A stretch of 64,000 nucleotides of DNA from Butyrivibrio sp. NC2002 (GTDB lineage Bacteria; Bacillota; Clostridia; Lachnospirales; Lachnospiraceae), in assembly GCF_000702265.1 (NCBI RefSeq), contig NZ_KL370882.1:1-64000 (forward strand), in the 5' to 3' direction. A program made the translations under genes and the position numbers. Under the pieces are notes generated by a model. The model did not search any database, was not told the DNA's origin, and saw only the letters and a program-made list of their open reading frames with translations. How positions within the stretch are numbered: the stretch's first letter is position 1; each line of letters starts with the position of its first letter. This document shows, one piece after another, positions 24,374 to 33,886 of the stretch.

Positions 24374-25858
24374 ATGAGCGAAAAGTTAGAAAAAGCAAGA
24401 ACTTACGAGGCGAAAGAAGAGCAGAAGATTGCAGAAGAGCTTAGACCTCTTTTTCATCTTACACCTCGTTGCGGCTGGATGAATGATCCCAACGGATTCA
24501 GCATATATAAGGGAAAATATCACCTTTTTTATCAGTACTATCCGTATGAAACAGTATGGGGCCCTATGCACTGGGGACATGCTGAGAGTGAAGACCTTAT
24601 CACATGGAAGTACCTTCCCTGCGCTATTGCACCGGACGAGGAGTACGACGGTGCAGGATGTTTTTCAGGAAGTGCAATAGAGATGGAAGATGGTAAGCAG
24701 CTTCTTGTTTACACAGGTGTCCGCAAAGAAGAGGATGAGGATGGCCATATCCGTGAGATCCAGACACAGTGCGTTGCTGTAGGTGATGGTATAAACTATG
24801 AAAAATACGGCAACAATCCGGTAATAGAAGCAGATGCCCTTCCTGAAGGCGCCGGCAGATTCGACTTCAGAGATCCCAAGGTATGGAAGGAAAATGGTAA
24901 ATACTATATCGTAGTCGGCAATAAAACCGAGGACAAGGACGGCCAGATCCTTCAGTTTGAAAGCGAAGACGGAATAAAGTGGACCTTCGACAAGGTTGTA
25001 ATAAAGAACAATCACAGATTTGGTGTTATGTGGGAATGTCCCGATTACTTCCCTCTTGATGGCAAGCAGCTCCTTCTTACAAGCCCTCAGGACATGCTTC
25101 CCGAGGAACTTGAGTTCCACAACGGAAACGGAACCTTATGCGTTATAGGAAGCCTTAACGAGAACGGAGATTTTTGCGAGGAAAACTGTCAGGCAATCGA
25201 TTACGGTATTGATTATTATGCACCTCAGACCATTCTTACTGCAGATGGCAGAAGAGTGATGATCGGCTGGATGCAGAACTGGGATACATGCGGTATCAGA
25301 AGAGATGATTTCCCGTGGTTTGGTCAGATGAGCATACCAAGAGAGATATCACTTCACAATAATAAGCTCATCCAGAAGCCGGTAAGAGAAATTGAGAATT
25401 ATTACGGAAAGAGGATCAGCAGACAAAACGTTCTTATTTCAGACAGCGCATCACTATCAAGTATCGAGGGCAGATGCATCGATATGACAGTCAATGTACG
25501 TTCAAAGGATGCAGACCTTTCCTACAAAAAGTTTGAGATCCGTTTTGCTGATAACGGCAAAGCATACTCTACAATAGAGTATGACCCTGAGCAGAATATT
25601 GTAAAGATTGACAGAAAACATTCAGGAAGCAGAAGAGCGATCGTTCATCAGAGAAGATGCAGAGTAGAGGGCAATAAAGGTGAGATCACATTAAGACTTA
25701 TCCTCGACAGATATAGCATGGAGCTCTTCATTAATGGTGGTGAGCAGGTAATGTCTATGGGAATCTACACAGATATCAAGGCTGAGGGAATCAGCTTCAA
25801 GGCTGTAGGCGAACTCCTTATGGACGTAACCATGTACGAACTTGAGAAGAAGAATTAA
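24374..25858 (+). CDS. Cytoplasmic GH32 beta-fructofuranosidase
   Basis: The 494-residue enzyme has no signal peptide. Catalytic blocks are WMNDPNG at 35-41 (nucleophile Asp38), FRDP near 165-168, and ECPD near 221-224 (acid/base Glu). The C-terminal beta-sandwich is complete. It hydrolyses terminal beta-fructosyl bonds in sucrose or fructo-oligosaccharides. Because the operon uses an ABC importer rather than a phosphotransferase system, an unphosphorylated substrate is more likely than sucrose-6-phosphate; this is inferred. ATG 24374 has GAGGA upstream and lies 8 bases after the preceding stop. Confidence 0.9.
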   Translation: MSEKLEKARTYEAKEEQKIAEELRPLFHLTPRCGWMNDPNGFSIYKGKYHLFYQYYPYETVWGPMHWGHAESEDLITWKYLPCAIAPDEEYDGAGCFSGSAIEMEDGKQLLVYTGVRKEEDEDGHIREIQTQCVAVGDGINYEKYGNNPVIEADALPEGAGRFDFRDPKVWKENGKYYIVVGNKTEDKDGQILQFESEDGIKWTFDKVVIKNNHRFGVMWECPDYFPLDGKQLLLTSPQDMLPEELEFHNGNGTLCVIGSLNENGDFCEENCQAIDYGIDYYAPQTILTADGRRVMIGWMQNWDTCGIRRDDFPWFGQMSIPREISLHNNKLIQKPVREIENYYGKRISRQNVLISDSASLSSIEGRCIDMTVNVRSKDADLSYKKFEIRFADNGKAYSTIEYDPEQNIVKIDRKHSGSRRAIVHQRRCRVEGNKGEITLRLILDRYSMELFINGGEQVMSMGIYTDIKAEGISFKAVGELLMDVTMYELEKKN

Positions 25859-25868
25859 GTAAATTAAC

Positions 25869-25897
25869 AAAACGCAGGCATTTCGCCTGCGTTTTAT
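25869..25897. terminator. Bidirectional terminator after the fructan operon
   Basis: AAAACGCAGGC pairs with GCCTGCGTTTT around ATTTC. A-runs on one side and T-runs on the other suit convergent transcription. Confidence 0.88.
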
Positions 25898-26646
25898 TAC
25901 TTAAGGTCATATTCGAGTCTGACGGTTATAGTAGCGGTCTTGTTTCTTGAAGAAGTGTCAAATGCGCCATCGTAGGAGTAGCTGCTTGTACCGGAATTCT
26001 TGGCTGTTATCTGGAATACGCCAAGGCTTGAATTCTTAAGTTTTCCGAGGGTTGCACCGGAGTTCTTGGCCATGATATCGATCCTTTCCTTGGCATTTGC
26101 AGATGCCTTGTCGATCAGGTCAAGCTTTAAGGCTTCAAGATCTGAATAATAGTATTCGGGAGAGTCTGATGTAAGCTCAACACCCTGATCCAGAAGGCTT
26201 GAAATATCTCTTGAAATCTTTTCAACAGTATCAAGATTGGAAGAAGTAATAGTAACGCTTTGTGTGAGCTGATAGCCGTCAGGCACAGATCCTATATAAT
26301 TACCGTTCATATCGTAGTTATCGGAGTAGGTTCTGCCGATATCTACTGAGTTAAATACGATCTCATCCTCTGAGATACCATTATCTGTCAGGTATTTTTT
26401 TACTCTGTCGGCATCTGATTTGATCTTGGAATAAGCATCCTGAGAAGTGTATGCAACAGCAGAGAATGAGCCTCTCCAGATTATGATATCTGCCTCAAAG
26501 TCCACACTTGAACTTCCGGTTGCGGCTATAACATGTGTGCTCTCAGATCTGAAATGTGAGAGACCGTAAGCGATCGCTGCGCAGCTTATCATTACGCTTA
26601 AACCAATTATCAGTGCGCTAATCCAGCTATGTTTGTTTTGTTCCAT
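25897..26646 (-). CDS. SIMPL-domain (DUF541) protein, membrane-anchored
   Basis: The 249-residue protein has one N-terminal transmembrane segment (about 9-29), then a SIMPL domain (about 37-249). Typical features are an initial ATGSSSVDFEAD strand, a KYLTDNGISEDEIVFNSVDIGRTY segment, and the late AKNSGATLGKLKNSSLGVFQ helix-strand. SIMPL proteins are extracytoplasmic, and their role in most bacteria is undefined. It is monocistronic and shares a terminator with the fructan operon. TTTCCCC-type antisense places a GGGGAAA ribosome site before ATG 26646. Confidence 0.85.
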   Translation of the reverse strand: MEQNKHSWISALIIGLSVMISCAAIAYGLSHFRSESTHVIAATGSSSVDFEADIIIWRGSFSAVAYTSQDAYSKIKSDADRVKKYLTDNGISEDEIVFNSVDIGRTYSDNYDMNGNYIGSVPDGYQLTQSVTITSSNLDTVEKISRDISSLLDQGVELTSDSPEYYYSDLEALKLDLIDKASANAKERIDIMAKNSGATLGKLKNSSLGVFQITAKNSGTSSYSYDGAFDTSSRNKTATITVRLEYDLK

Positions 26647-26884
26647 TTTTATTTCCCCTTTTCTGATTTTCCTCTTATCAGTCGCTTTAAGTAGCTGATG
26701 GTATATAAGATTATAACCTTATTTAACTTCTTTTCCAACCTTATTTATCGCAATATCAAATACTCTTTAAAGTTTTCTTAATTAATGAAAAATAGCCCTA
26801 TATTCATTTGAATGTGCTGTTTTATAGGTGTAATATATGTTCTTCAGGCAAAAATTTAGTACAGAAGAAGGACAGATATAGGTT

Positions 26885-27577
26885 ATGGATAATCAATTAT
26901 ATTCTTATGAAGAAGTATGCAATCTGATCAGAGAAAAAGGACTTAAGGAATTTGAGAGAGAGGATGCTACGATAAACAGTCTTTGGCAGTTTGGCGAGAA
27001 GGGATCTTCACTTCATGTAAACACATTCTGCTATCAGCGTTTTGAACTCTATGCAACAGAGAAAGATTTTAATCTCCTTAAAAAGAGAGCAGACGAAAAA
27101 GGATTAAGCATAATGCTCAGAGAGAGCAAAAAAGATGATATTGATCTTATGATATCCGGTTATGAGTCTGTTGGAAGCAAGGCCATTCTTTTTTACAAAA
27201 ACGGAAACAAAGGACTGCTTCAGATTCCTACAGAAAAGAATCTTCCTCACAAAATAATTTTCTTCACAAATGAAAATCTTGAATTTGTATTGGATGTAAT
27301 TCACGAGGGCGAACTTACAAAGGCTAAGAGCACAAGTAAGGGTAAGGTTCAGCAGAGGGTTGTTTTTGCTCCCAAGCCCAAGGAACCTGAGATGACGGTT
27401 GAAGAGATAGAAGAGTACTATTCTGAGGGATGCATTGTTTCTCACAGCAAGTACGGACAGGGAACAGTTAAAGAAATCTCTGAAGGAAAGATTGCTGTTA
27501 CCTTTGAAGGCGCAGTTGAAAAAGTATTCGCCGCAAGAATCTGTATTGATAAGAAGATACTTACATACGTTGCTTAA
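26885..27577 (+). CDS. Hypothetical protein with C-terminal GxVxHxxxGxGxV domain
   Basis: The 230-residue soluble protein has two parts. Residues 1-150 are not recognised. The C-terminal segment (about 180-228) reads GCIVSHSKYGQGTVKEISEG, then IAVTFEG, then a Cys-containing VFAARICIDKKILTYV. This is the small SH3-like beta-barrel pattern found at the end of several helicase-related and hypothetical proteins. It may bind protein or nucleic acid; I assign no function. GAAGGACAG lies 12 bases before the ATG. Confidence 0.6.
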   Translation: MDNQLYSYEEVCNLIREKGLKEFEREDATINSLWQFGEKGSSLHVNTFCYQRFELYATEKDFNLLKKRADEKGLSIMLRESKKDDIDLMISGYESVGSKAILFYKNGNKGLLQIPTEKNLPHKIIFFTNENLEFVLDVIHEGELTKAKSTSKGKVQQRVVFAPKPKEPEMTVEEIEEYYSEGCIVSHSKYGQGTVKEISEGKIAVTFEGAVEKVFAARICIDKKILTYVA

Positions 27578-27589
27578 AATGTACAAAAA

Positions 27590-27642
27590 CAAAGCACATC
27601 GTCCACTCATTTTTTTTAAGAAGGCAATGTGCTTTTCATTTT
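27590..27642. terminator. Hairpin between convergent genes
   Basis: AAAGCACAT pairs with ATGTGCTTTT across a 27-base loop that itself contains a T-run, after the hypothetical gene and at the 3' end of the diguanylate cyclase gene. Confidence 0.55.
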
Positions 27643-29197
27643 ATTCCCGGGCTGCTTTCATGGCTTTTTTGTTTTCATACATCAGGCTGTCAGCCCGCTT
27701 AAATACATTGTCAATGCTGTTGTCGATATTCGGGTCATATATGGCAATGCCGATGGCTGCTGAGATTTTTTCCCATGGCGAGAGTGCGGCATCTTCTTGC
27801 ATTGCCGCCATCATTCCATGGAACTGGTTAAGGAGCTCGTCCCTGTTTTCGAAGTCAGTTCCTTTTAGTATAACAACGAATTCATCACCGCCTATGCGGA
27901 ATACCGGCGAATGAGAGAAGATATTGCATACTGTCATGCATAGTTTTTTTATTGCATAATTGCCCTTTTCATGACCATAGGTATCGTTTATCATTTTCAG
28001 GAAATTGAGATCTATCATGGCTAGACCAAAGACTAAATCGGGGTTTATCTTAAGCTCCCAATCAAGATTCCCAATCTCTGTGTCATAGGCATTTTTATTG
28101 CGAATTCCCGTGAGGGCATCCTTGTTTGCCAACTCGCTCATTCTTTCGGCCTGTATCTTGGTGCTGTCGAGCTCTTTTGAAGTCTTGTTGAGATTCTGCA
28201 TGTAGTCGTCCAGCTCTCTTATCATGGAAGCAGTAGATACGGCGAGATTGGTGATTTCGTGATTTCTTCCGGCAAGCTTGTCAAACTTTTCCGCGATCGC
28301 TGCATCTTTTTTCTCGGTATATTCGTACATGTAATCTTCCATCAGGTGGAGCTTCCTTATATACTGCTTGTTCATTGCCCATAGCATGGTAAACATGGTA
28401 ATAACAAGGATTATCGTCAAAAGAAGTACTTCTTTAAGAGTATTAGCCAGGATTTCCTTGTTTACATTGTCGACATTGATATCGGCGCATACTATTCCAA
28501 GCAGCTCTCCATCTACATAGAGAGGGGTAAAATAGCCATAGGTTTTTCCGTATTGATTGTCGTATACTTCGTAGCCGTCTGGACTTTTTCCTGTCCAATA
28601 GGTTTCCCATAACTTAGGATACTGATCCACGGGAACCTGTACGTCATAGTCAAATTCCATAATGCTTTTACCATCTACGACTTTTTCTGTGCGAAGACCG
28701 TCGAAAACGTAATACATAAGAGGGGGAGTGTCAGTTGGTACAAGATAATAAACATATTCTGTTCCGAAATTATCATTAAAAGATTCAAAGGTAGAGAGCC
28801 ACTGCTCATACTTGTATGTGGCAAAAGCTAACTTGGCTTCCTCGGAGAGATCGTCAAAACTAAGGCTTTTTCCCAAGGTTTCACCGCCGTATTGCTCTGA
28901 ACAGATCTGCAACCACTTATCCCTTGCAGGAATGTAATTGCCATCATAGTCATAGGGAATTATGATTTTTTCATGGTTTTCAAGGAAGTATTCCTGCATC
29001 TGTTTGAATTCATCACCGTTATCAGTGATAAGTTCTGTAAGACATCTGGTAACTTCCTTGATGCGGGCTTCTTTCTGAGCCCTGTATTCATTGTTCTGGC
29101 TTGCAAAAGTAGCGGCAGAACTGAATATTATAGTAATTATTATGAATGCCGTAAGTAGTAGGGCAAATCTTTTTACTAATCCACCGGTCCTTTTCAT
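27641..29197 (-). CDS. Membrane diguanylate cyclase with Cache-like sensor
   Basis: The 518-residue protein has a transmembrane segment near 11-32, an extracellular Cache-like sensor region (about 35-240), and a second transmembrane segment near 243-265. A helical linker (about 275-345) leads to a GGDEF domain (about 350-518) with ALTGIRNK and an intact RIGGDEF signature near 431-437. An intact GGDEF implies synthesis of cyclic di-GMP from two GTP. No RxxD inhibitory site is visible just before the signature. The sensor ligand is unknown. A degenerate-GGDEF/EAL protein at 57161 could degrade the same messenger. Confidence 0.88.
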   Translation of the reverse strand: MKRTGGLVKRFALLLTAFIIITIIFSSAATFASQNNEYRAQKEARIKEVTRCLTELITDNGDEFKQMQEYFLENHEKIIIPYDYDGNYIPARDKWLQICSEQYGGETLGKSLSFDDLSEEAKLAFATYKYEQWLSTFESFNDNFGTEYVYYLVPTDTPPLMYYVFDGLRTEKVVDGKSIMEFDYDVQVPVDQYPKLWETYWTGKSPDGYEVYDNQYGKTYGYFTPLYVDGELLGIVCADINVDNVNKEILANTLKEVLLLTIILVITMFTMLWAMNKQYIRKLHLMEDYMYEYTEKKDAAIAEKFDKLAGRNHEITNLAVSTASMIRELDDYMQNLNKTSKELDSTKIQAERMSELANKDALTGIRNKNAYDTEIGNLDWELKINPDLVFGLAMIDLNFLKMINDTYGHEKGNYAIKKLCMTVCNIFSHSPVFRIGGDEFVVILKGTDFENRDELLNQFHGMMAAMQEDAALSPWEKISAAIGIAIYDPNIDNSIDNVFKRADSLMYENKKAMKAARE

Positions 29198-29372
29198 GCG
29201 CGGTCTCCCTTCATTATGTAATTATAGGAGAGATTTATTAAATTTTTGTTAGATTTAATTAAGTAAAGCATAAAAAAAGCCTTATATATTTGAATTGACA
29301 GCTATTTAACTGTAATATGATGATATATAGTGCGCTTATCTATTAAAAATGTACTGCGAAAGGGGAGAAACA

Positions 29373-30488
29373 GTGGATAAAATAATCGAAAAACTGGATA
29401 AGAAATACTTGAAAATATGTGTGTATGCGGCGGTAACGGTTCTTATCACATTGGCGATAATAGGTTTGTTTCTGGTAAGCGGGAGCTTTTGGGCAAAGCT
29501 GTGGGCTATTATCTCGGCTGTTATTAAGCCAATAATCATAGGCGGGATCATATGTTATCTGTTTCTTCCGATTGTAAATAAGCTGGAGAGCATGATGAAC
29601 AGGAGAAAGAACCATAAGTGGGCAAGAGCTTTAAGTGTTCTTCTGACATTTTTTATTGTATTTGCTGCAATAATGCTCATGCTCGCTCTGATTGCTGCTG
29701 CAGTGTATAAGAATGTGGAATCGCTGAATTTAGAGTCAATAAGGAATATTTTTGTGGTCTTAAAAGATGATTACAAAGAAGTATGGGATATGCTTGCAAA
29801 GCAATTGGAATCGCATAATATTTCAACAGGTAATATGAGTCACATAGTTACTGCGGCAACAAACGCTGTAACTGGCTTTTTCTCAGGCCTTTTGTTTGGA
29901 ATCATCTTTTCAATTTATTTTTTACTTGATAAGAGCAACATCTATCCTTACTGGATCAGGGCTTTCCGGCTTATTTTCGGGGAAAAAGCAGAAGCTGCGC
30001 TTCAGGTTTTCATAAAGGATGCTGACAATGCCTTTTCAGGATATATCAGAGGACAGTTTACTGACGCGCTGATCGTCGGAGTGCTGATAAGTATTACACT
30101 GTCAATTGCAGGTGTACCGTATGCTCTGCTGGTTGGCGTGTTTGCAGGACTTGGCAATCTGATCCCGTATCTTGGACCGATTGTGGGATATGCTACTCTT
30201 GTGATAGTATGTCTTCCGTCAGGTGCGTTTGATAAGATGATCATCGGAATCGTGATCTTTGCTTTAGTCATGTTCATCGATGGAAATATCATAAATCCCA
30301 AGCTATTGTCGGATAACGTCGAAGTACATCCGCTTCTTGTAGTGGCTGCACTTATCGGCGGAGGCGCTTTGGGAGGCGTTGCAGGTATGCTGATAGCAGT
30401 TCCTACAGCAGCGCTTATCAAGCTTCAGTTCGACAGATACCTTCAGAGAGTGGAGGAAAAGAAAAACAATGAAAGAAGTAACAAATGA
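29373..30488 (+). CDS. AI-2E family transporter (PerM/YdiK/TqsA-like)
   Basis: The 371-residue membrane protein has about eight predicted helices. It shows the family's conserved region GYIRGQFTDALIVGVLISI and the GLGNLIPYLGPIVGY motif near 246-260, plus MFIDGNIINPKL. Family members are implicated in autoinducer-2 or metabolite export and sodium/proton exchange, so the cargo cannot be assigned. GTG 29373 is preferred because AGGGGAG sits 6 bases before it; ATG 29349 is an alternative. The stop overlaps the next start (ATGA), coupling it to the ABC-F gene. Confidence 0.85.
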   Translation: MDKIIEKLDKKYLKICVYAAVTVLITLAIIGLFLVSGSFWAKLWAIISAVIKPIIIGGIICYLFLPIVNKLESMMNRRKNHKWARALSVLLTFFIVFAAIMLMLALIAAAVYKNVESLNLESIRNIFVVLKDDYKEVWDMLAKQLESHNISTGNMSHIVTAATNAVTGFFSGLLFGIIFSIYFLLDKSNIYPYWIRAFRLIFGEKAEAALQVFIKDADNAFSGYIRGQFTDALIVGVLISITLSIAGVPYALLVGVFAGLGNLIPYLGPIVGYATLVIVCLPSGAFDKMIIGIVIFALVMFIDGNIINPKLLSDNVEVHPLLVVAALIGGGALGGVAGMLIAVPTAALIKLQFDRYLQRVEEKKNNERSNK

Positions 30489-32341
30489 ATATCTTAAACA
30501 TAGAAAATGTATCTAAAACATATATGGAGAAGGCTGTCCTTAACAATGTTTCACTCGGGATCAGCGACACCGACAAGATCGGTGTAGTTGGTACCAACGG
30601 AACCGGTAAATCAACTCTTTTGTCAATCGTGGCAGGTATCGTTAAACCGGATAGCGGAAGCGTTGTTATGGGCAATAATCTCCGTATTTCTTACCTTCCG
30701 CAGAATCCTGTTTTCAATATGGACAAGAATCTCCTTGAAAACATAACAGAAAAAATATATGCAGGCAGTGATCATTGGGATAAGATGGGCGAGATCAAGG
30801 CTAATCTTGCAAAGTTTGGAATTGATGATCCTGAATGTGATCCATCGGTTTTATCCGGCGGGCAGAAAAAAAGAGCGGCGCTTGTTGCTGCAATCATGAC
30901 TCCTTCAGATCTGCTTATTCTGGATGAGCCTACAAACCACTTGGATTCTGAAATGATCGAATATCTCGAGTCCTTTCTTAAGCACTTTAGGGGTGCTATT
31001 TTAATGGTTACCCATGACAGATATTTTCTGGATGAAGTGACAAATCAGATTTTGGAAATCGATAAGGGAAGTTCTTATCGCTACGAGGCCAACTACTCAG
31101 GATTCCTTGAACTTAAGCAGCAGCGCCTCGACTATGAGCAGGCTGCGGAGAGAAAAGCTGCCACACTTTACAGGAAAGATCTGGCCTGGATGCTTCGCGG
31201 AGCAAGAGCCCGTTCTACCAAGCAAAAAGCTCACATTCAGAGATTTGAGGCACTTCGTGACAGGGAAAGACCTGAGGATGAGAGACAGGTTAAACTGAGT
31301 TCAATTCCAAGCAGGATGGGCAATAAAACAATAATTATTGAGGGCATCACCAAGAGTTATGAGGATATAATTCTTTTCAGGGACTTTTCATATACCTTCA
31401 ACAAGCTGGACAGGATCGGCATTATAGGACCAAATGGCTGCGGTAAATCAACACTTATCAAGTGCATTATCGGGGATGTCACTCCGGACAGTGGCAACAT
31501 AGAGATCGGACAGACTATTAAGATAGGATATTTTGGACAGGAAAATGAAGCGCTTGATGAGTCGAAGCGCGTCATCGATTACATCAAGGATACAGCGGAG
31601 TTTATAAGGACTGAAGATGGTCTTGTTTCAGCATCTTCTATGTGTGATCGCTTTCTTTTTGGTCCGGATATGCAGTATGCGCCGATTTCCAAGCTTTCAG
31701 GCGGTGAAAAGAGAAGGCTCTATCTGCTGCGTGTTCTTATGGAACAGCCAAATGTTATCATCCTCGACGAGCCTACAAACGATCTGGATATCCAGACGCT
31801 TAGAATTTTGGAGGATTACCTTGACGGCTTTGCGGGGATCATAATTACCGTCAGCCATGACAGATATTTCCTTGACAGAGTGGTAACAAGAATTTTTGCT
31901 TTTGAACAGGATGGGACTTTGTATCAGAGTGAGGGCGGCTATTCAGATTTCCTTGTTCATAAAAATATCGCAGGGGATATGGGAAATGAATCCGCAGGTG
32001 CTGATCAGAAGAAGGGAAAATCTTCCCGAGAAAAGGGCAGCGATGCGGAAGGAACTGACAAGCCTAAGGGTAAATACCGCGCTCCCCGTGAAAAGACCAA
32101 GCTCTCTTATAATGAACAAAAAGAATATGACAGCATAGAATCGGAAATTGAGGAACTGGAAAATAAGAGTGCACTTCTCGAAACGCAGATAGCAGAGGCT
32201 GCGACGGATTTTCCGAAACTTATGCAGCTGAGCAAAGAAAAAGAAGAAGTAGATAATCTCGTTGAGCAGAAGATGGAGCGATTTATTGAGCTTCAGGAGA
32301 TGGTAGAGAGTTTTGAAAAAAACAATGTAGCAAAAAAGTGA
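30485..32341 (+). CDS. ABC-F family ATPase, Uup-like
   Basis: The 618-residue protein carries two ABC domains: GTNGTGKST (about 37) with LSGGQKKR and ILDEPTNHLD, and GPNGCGKST (about 316) with LSGGEKRR and ILDEPTNDLD. Beyond domain 2 it has a Lys/Glu-rich linker and a C-terminal coiled coil (about 545-612, EYDSIESEIEELENKSALLE), the DNA-binding-type tail of Uup. Uup proteins act on ribosomes and influence tandem-repeat deletion and transposon excision, which is of interest given the repeats in this window. It overlaps the AI-2E gene by 4 bases. Confidence 0.88.
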   Translation: MNILNIENVSKTYMEKAVLNNVSLGISDTDKIGVVGTNGTGKSTLLSIVAGIVKPDSGSVVMGNNLRISYLPQNPVFNMDKNLLENITEKIYAGSDHWDKMGEIKANLAKFGIDDPECDPSVLSGGQKKRAALVAAIMTPSDLLILDEPTNHLDSEMIEYLESFLKHFRGAILMVTHDRYFLDEVTNQILEIDKGSSYRYEANYSGFLELKQQRLDYEQAAERKAATLYRKDLAWMLRGARARSTKQKAHIQRFEALRDRERPEDERQVKLSSIPSRMGNKTIIIEGITKSYEDIILFRDFSYTFNKLDRIGIIGPNGCGKSTLIKCIIGDVTPDSGNIEIGQTIKIGYFGQENEALDESKRVIDYIKDTAEFIRTEDGLVSASSMCDRFLFGPDMQYAPISKLSGGEKRRLYLLRVLMEQPNVIILDEPTNDLDIQTLRILEDYLDGFAGIIITVSHDRYFLDRVVTRIFAFEQDGTLYQSEGGYSDFLVHKNIAGDMGNESAGADQKKGKSSREKGSDAEGTDKPKGKYRAPREKTKLSYNEQKEYDSIESEIEELENKSALLETQIAEAATDFPKLMQLSKEKEEVDNLVEQKMERFIELQEMVESFEKNNVAKK

Positions 32342-32394
32342 ATATTTTGATACATTATATGGTATAAAATTTTTTCTAATTGAGGAGGAAACAA

Positions 32395-33612
32395 ATGAAA
32401 AGAAAGTTTTTAACTCTGGCAATGGCTATGACATTGTCAGCTAGCGTTATCGCGGGTTGCGGAGGTGCTAAGAGCAGCTCTGAAGAGACACCTGCGGAAG
32501 TTGTTGAGGAAGAGGCTACAGAAGCTGCTGATGAGGCAGAAGCTGAAGAATCAGTTGAATCAGTTGAAGAAGCTGCTGCAGAGGAATCAGCAGATGAGGA
32601 ATCTTCAGAAGAAACAGTTGGAATGGCTAATCCCTGGGTTTCAATCACAGAGGATGAGGCTAAGGAGTTGTGTGCAAGACTTTTCAAGGCTCCCGATGAT
32701 TCTAAAGATCAGGAGTGGAGTAAGTGCGAAGAACTCGGTGATCCGGACAACGGAGTCGGACCCTTGGTACAGCTAAGCTTTACACTTGATGACCTGAATT
32801 TTACAGCAAGAGCTCAGATGGGTGCAGCAGAGAATGCTGATATCGCCGGCAATTTTGTAGAGTGGACTGTAGGTCCTGAGGATGCAACACTTGCTAACTG
32901 GGGCGGCGGCAACATGCCTGCTAAGTTTTACCGTTCTATTAACGATACCGGATATGTGGATATGATCACATGGTACGATTTAGAGATTGGTATTGCATAT
33001 TCACTTTCTGTTGCTGCAGAAGATCTTGATGGCTTTGATATTCAGGCTGTAGCAGAGCAGATGTACTCAGCAGATAATGAGGACTTTGCTGATATTCCCG
33101 GAGATTTCCTTCAGGAACAGTCAGGCAAAACAACCTTTGAATCTTATGATGATGCTATTGCACAGCTCACAACAGGTCAGGGATATGCATATATCAAACT
33201 TGTTGGCAGTGATGAAGAAGTTTTGGCTGTAACCGATACAGTATTTGAAGCTGATAACTCAGCTTATGAGATTTCTGTGTATGCAATGCAGGATGGCGAA
33301 GTAAAGAACGTTGGTAATGCATCAGGAAATGGTTCTTCATATCCTCTCAGATTAGAGGACGGAATTATTTACGGTGGCGACAACCACACTTATGAGACTT
33401 ATTTCCTCTCTGAAGAGTATGGATCACTGATGCTCAAGGATTATATCGATGACGGCGTAAACACAGGCTCAAACGAGATCTCAGGCTTTACAAGAGAAAA
33501 GAATTCATTTGAGGATGAAACTCCGGACTATACCGGAACAGCGGAGGATTTCGAGAAGCTCCTTGCTGATAGAGAAGAAAAGCCGATCATAGAGTTTACT
33601 GCAGTTGAATAA
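32395..33612 (+). CDS. Secreted lipoprotein of unknown function
   Basis: The 405-residue lipoprotein has lipobox IAGC at about 19-22 (MKRKFLTLAMAMTLSASVIA precedes). An acidic Glu/Ala/Ser-rich linker (about 28-78), with EE-A repeats, tethers a mature domain of about 320 residues. Repeated aromatic/acidic motifs such as WYDLEIGIAYSLSVA and GYAYIKLVGSDEEVLAVTDTVFE occur, and no enzyme motif is visible. GAGGAGG precedes the start and a strong terminator follows. Confidence 0.75.
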   Translation: MKRKFLTLAMAMTLSASVIAGCGGAKSSSEETPAEVVEEEATEAADEAEAEESVESVEEAAAEESADEESSEETVGMANPWVSITEDEAKELCARLFKAPDDSKDQEWSKCEELGDPDNGVGPLVQLSFTLDDLNFTARAQMGAAENADIAGNFVEWTVGPEDATLANWGGGNMPAKFYRSINDTGYVDMITWYDLEIGIAYSLSVAAEDLDGFDIQAVAEQMYSADNEDFADIPGDFLQEQSGKTTFESYDDAIAQLTTGQGYAYIKLVGSDEEVLAVTDTVFEADNSAYEISVYAMQDGEVKNVGNASGNGSSYPLRLEDGIIYGGDNHTYETYFLSEEYGSLMLKDYIDDGVNTGSNEISGFTREKNSFEDETPDYTGTAEDFEKLLADREEKPIIEFTAVE

Positions 33613-33627
33613 GACGCGTATTTATCG

Positions 33628-33664
33628 GGCTATCACACCATCGATAGGTGTGATAGCCTTTTTG
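33628..33664 (+). terminator. Rho-independent terminator
   Basis: GGCTATCACACC pairs perfectly with GGTGTGATAGCC around ATCGATA, followed by TTTTT. Confidence 0.92.
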
Positions 33665-33742
33665 ATGCACACTCGCGCGAAAGGAATATGTTGCATAAAT
33701 GCAACCGCGCTCGGCGCAAGGATTTTGCAAGCAAAATCCTTA
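33664..33742 (+). repeat. Structured GC-rich hairpin element, copy 2
   Basis: This copy shares the order of elements of the copy at 1681 (ACTCGCGCGAAAGGAA, TTGCA hairpin, CAACCGCGCTCGGCGC). Its last stem is AGGATTTTGC-AA-GCAAAATCCT, so three base pairs differ from copy 1 in a compensatory way. Confidence 0.7.
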
Positions 33743-33886
33743 TTTAAGTGCATTTTTCTTGTTTTTTAAGGGAAAGTTTATGTGCAAAGCGGGAACCGCA
33801 ATCTATAATTATCAGTGAGAGGTACTTTTATAAACATGGAAAATACTGGGAATAGCAATGTTTTCAGAGAATAGGGGTAAATTATT

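Noticed and set aside
29295..29321. Promoter TTGACA-15-TATGAT before the AI-2E gene
   Set aside because: The spacer of 15 bases is too short for a confident sigma-A promoter.
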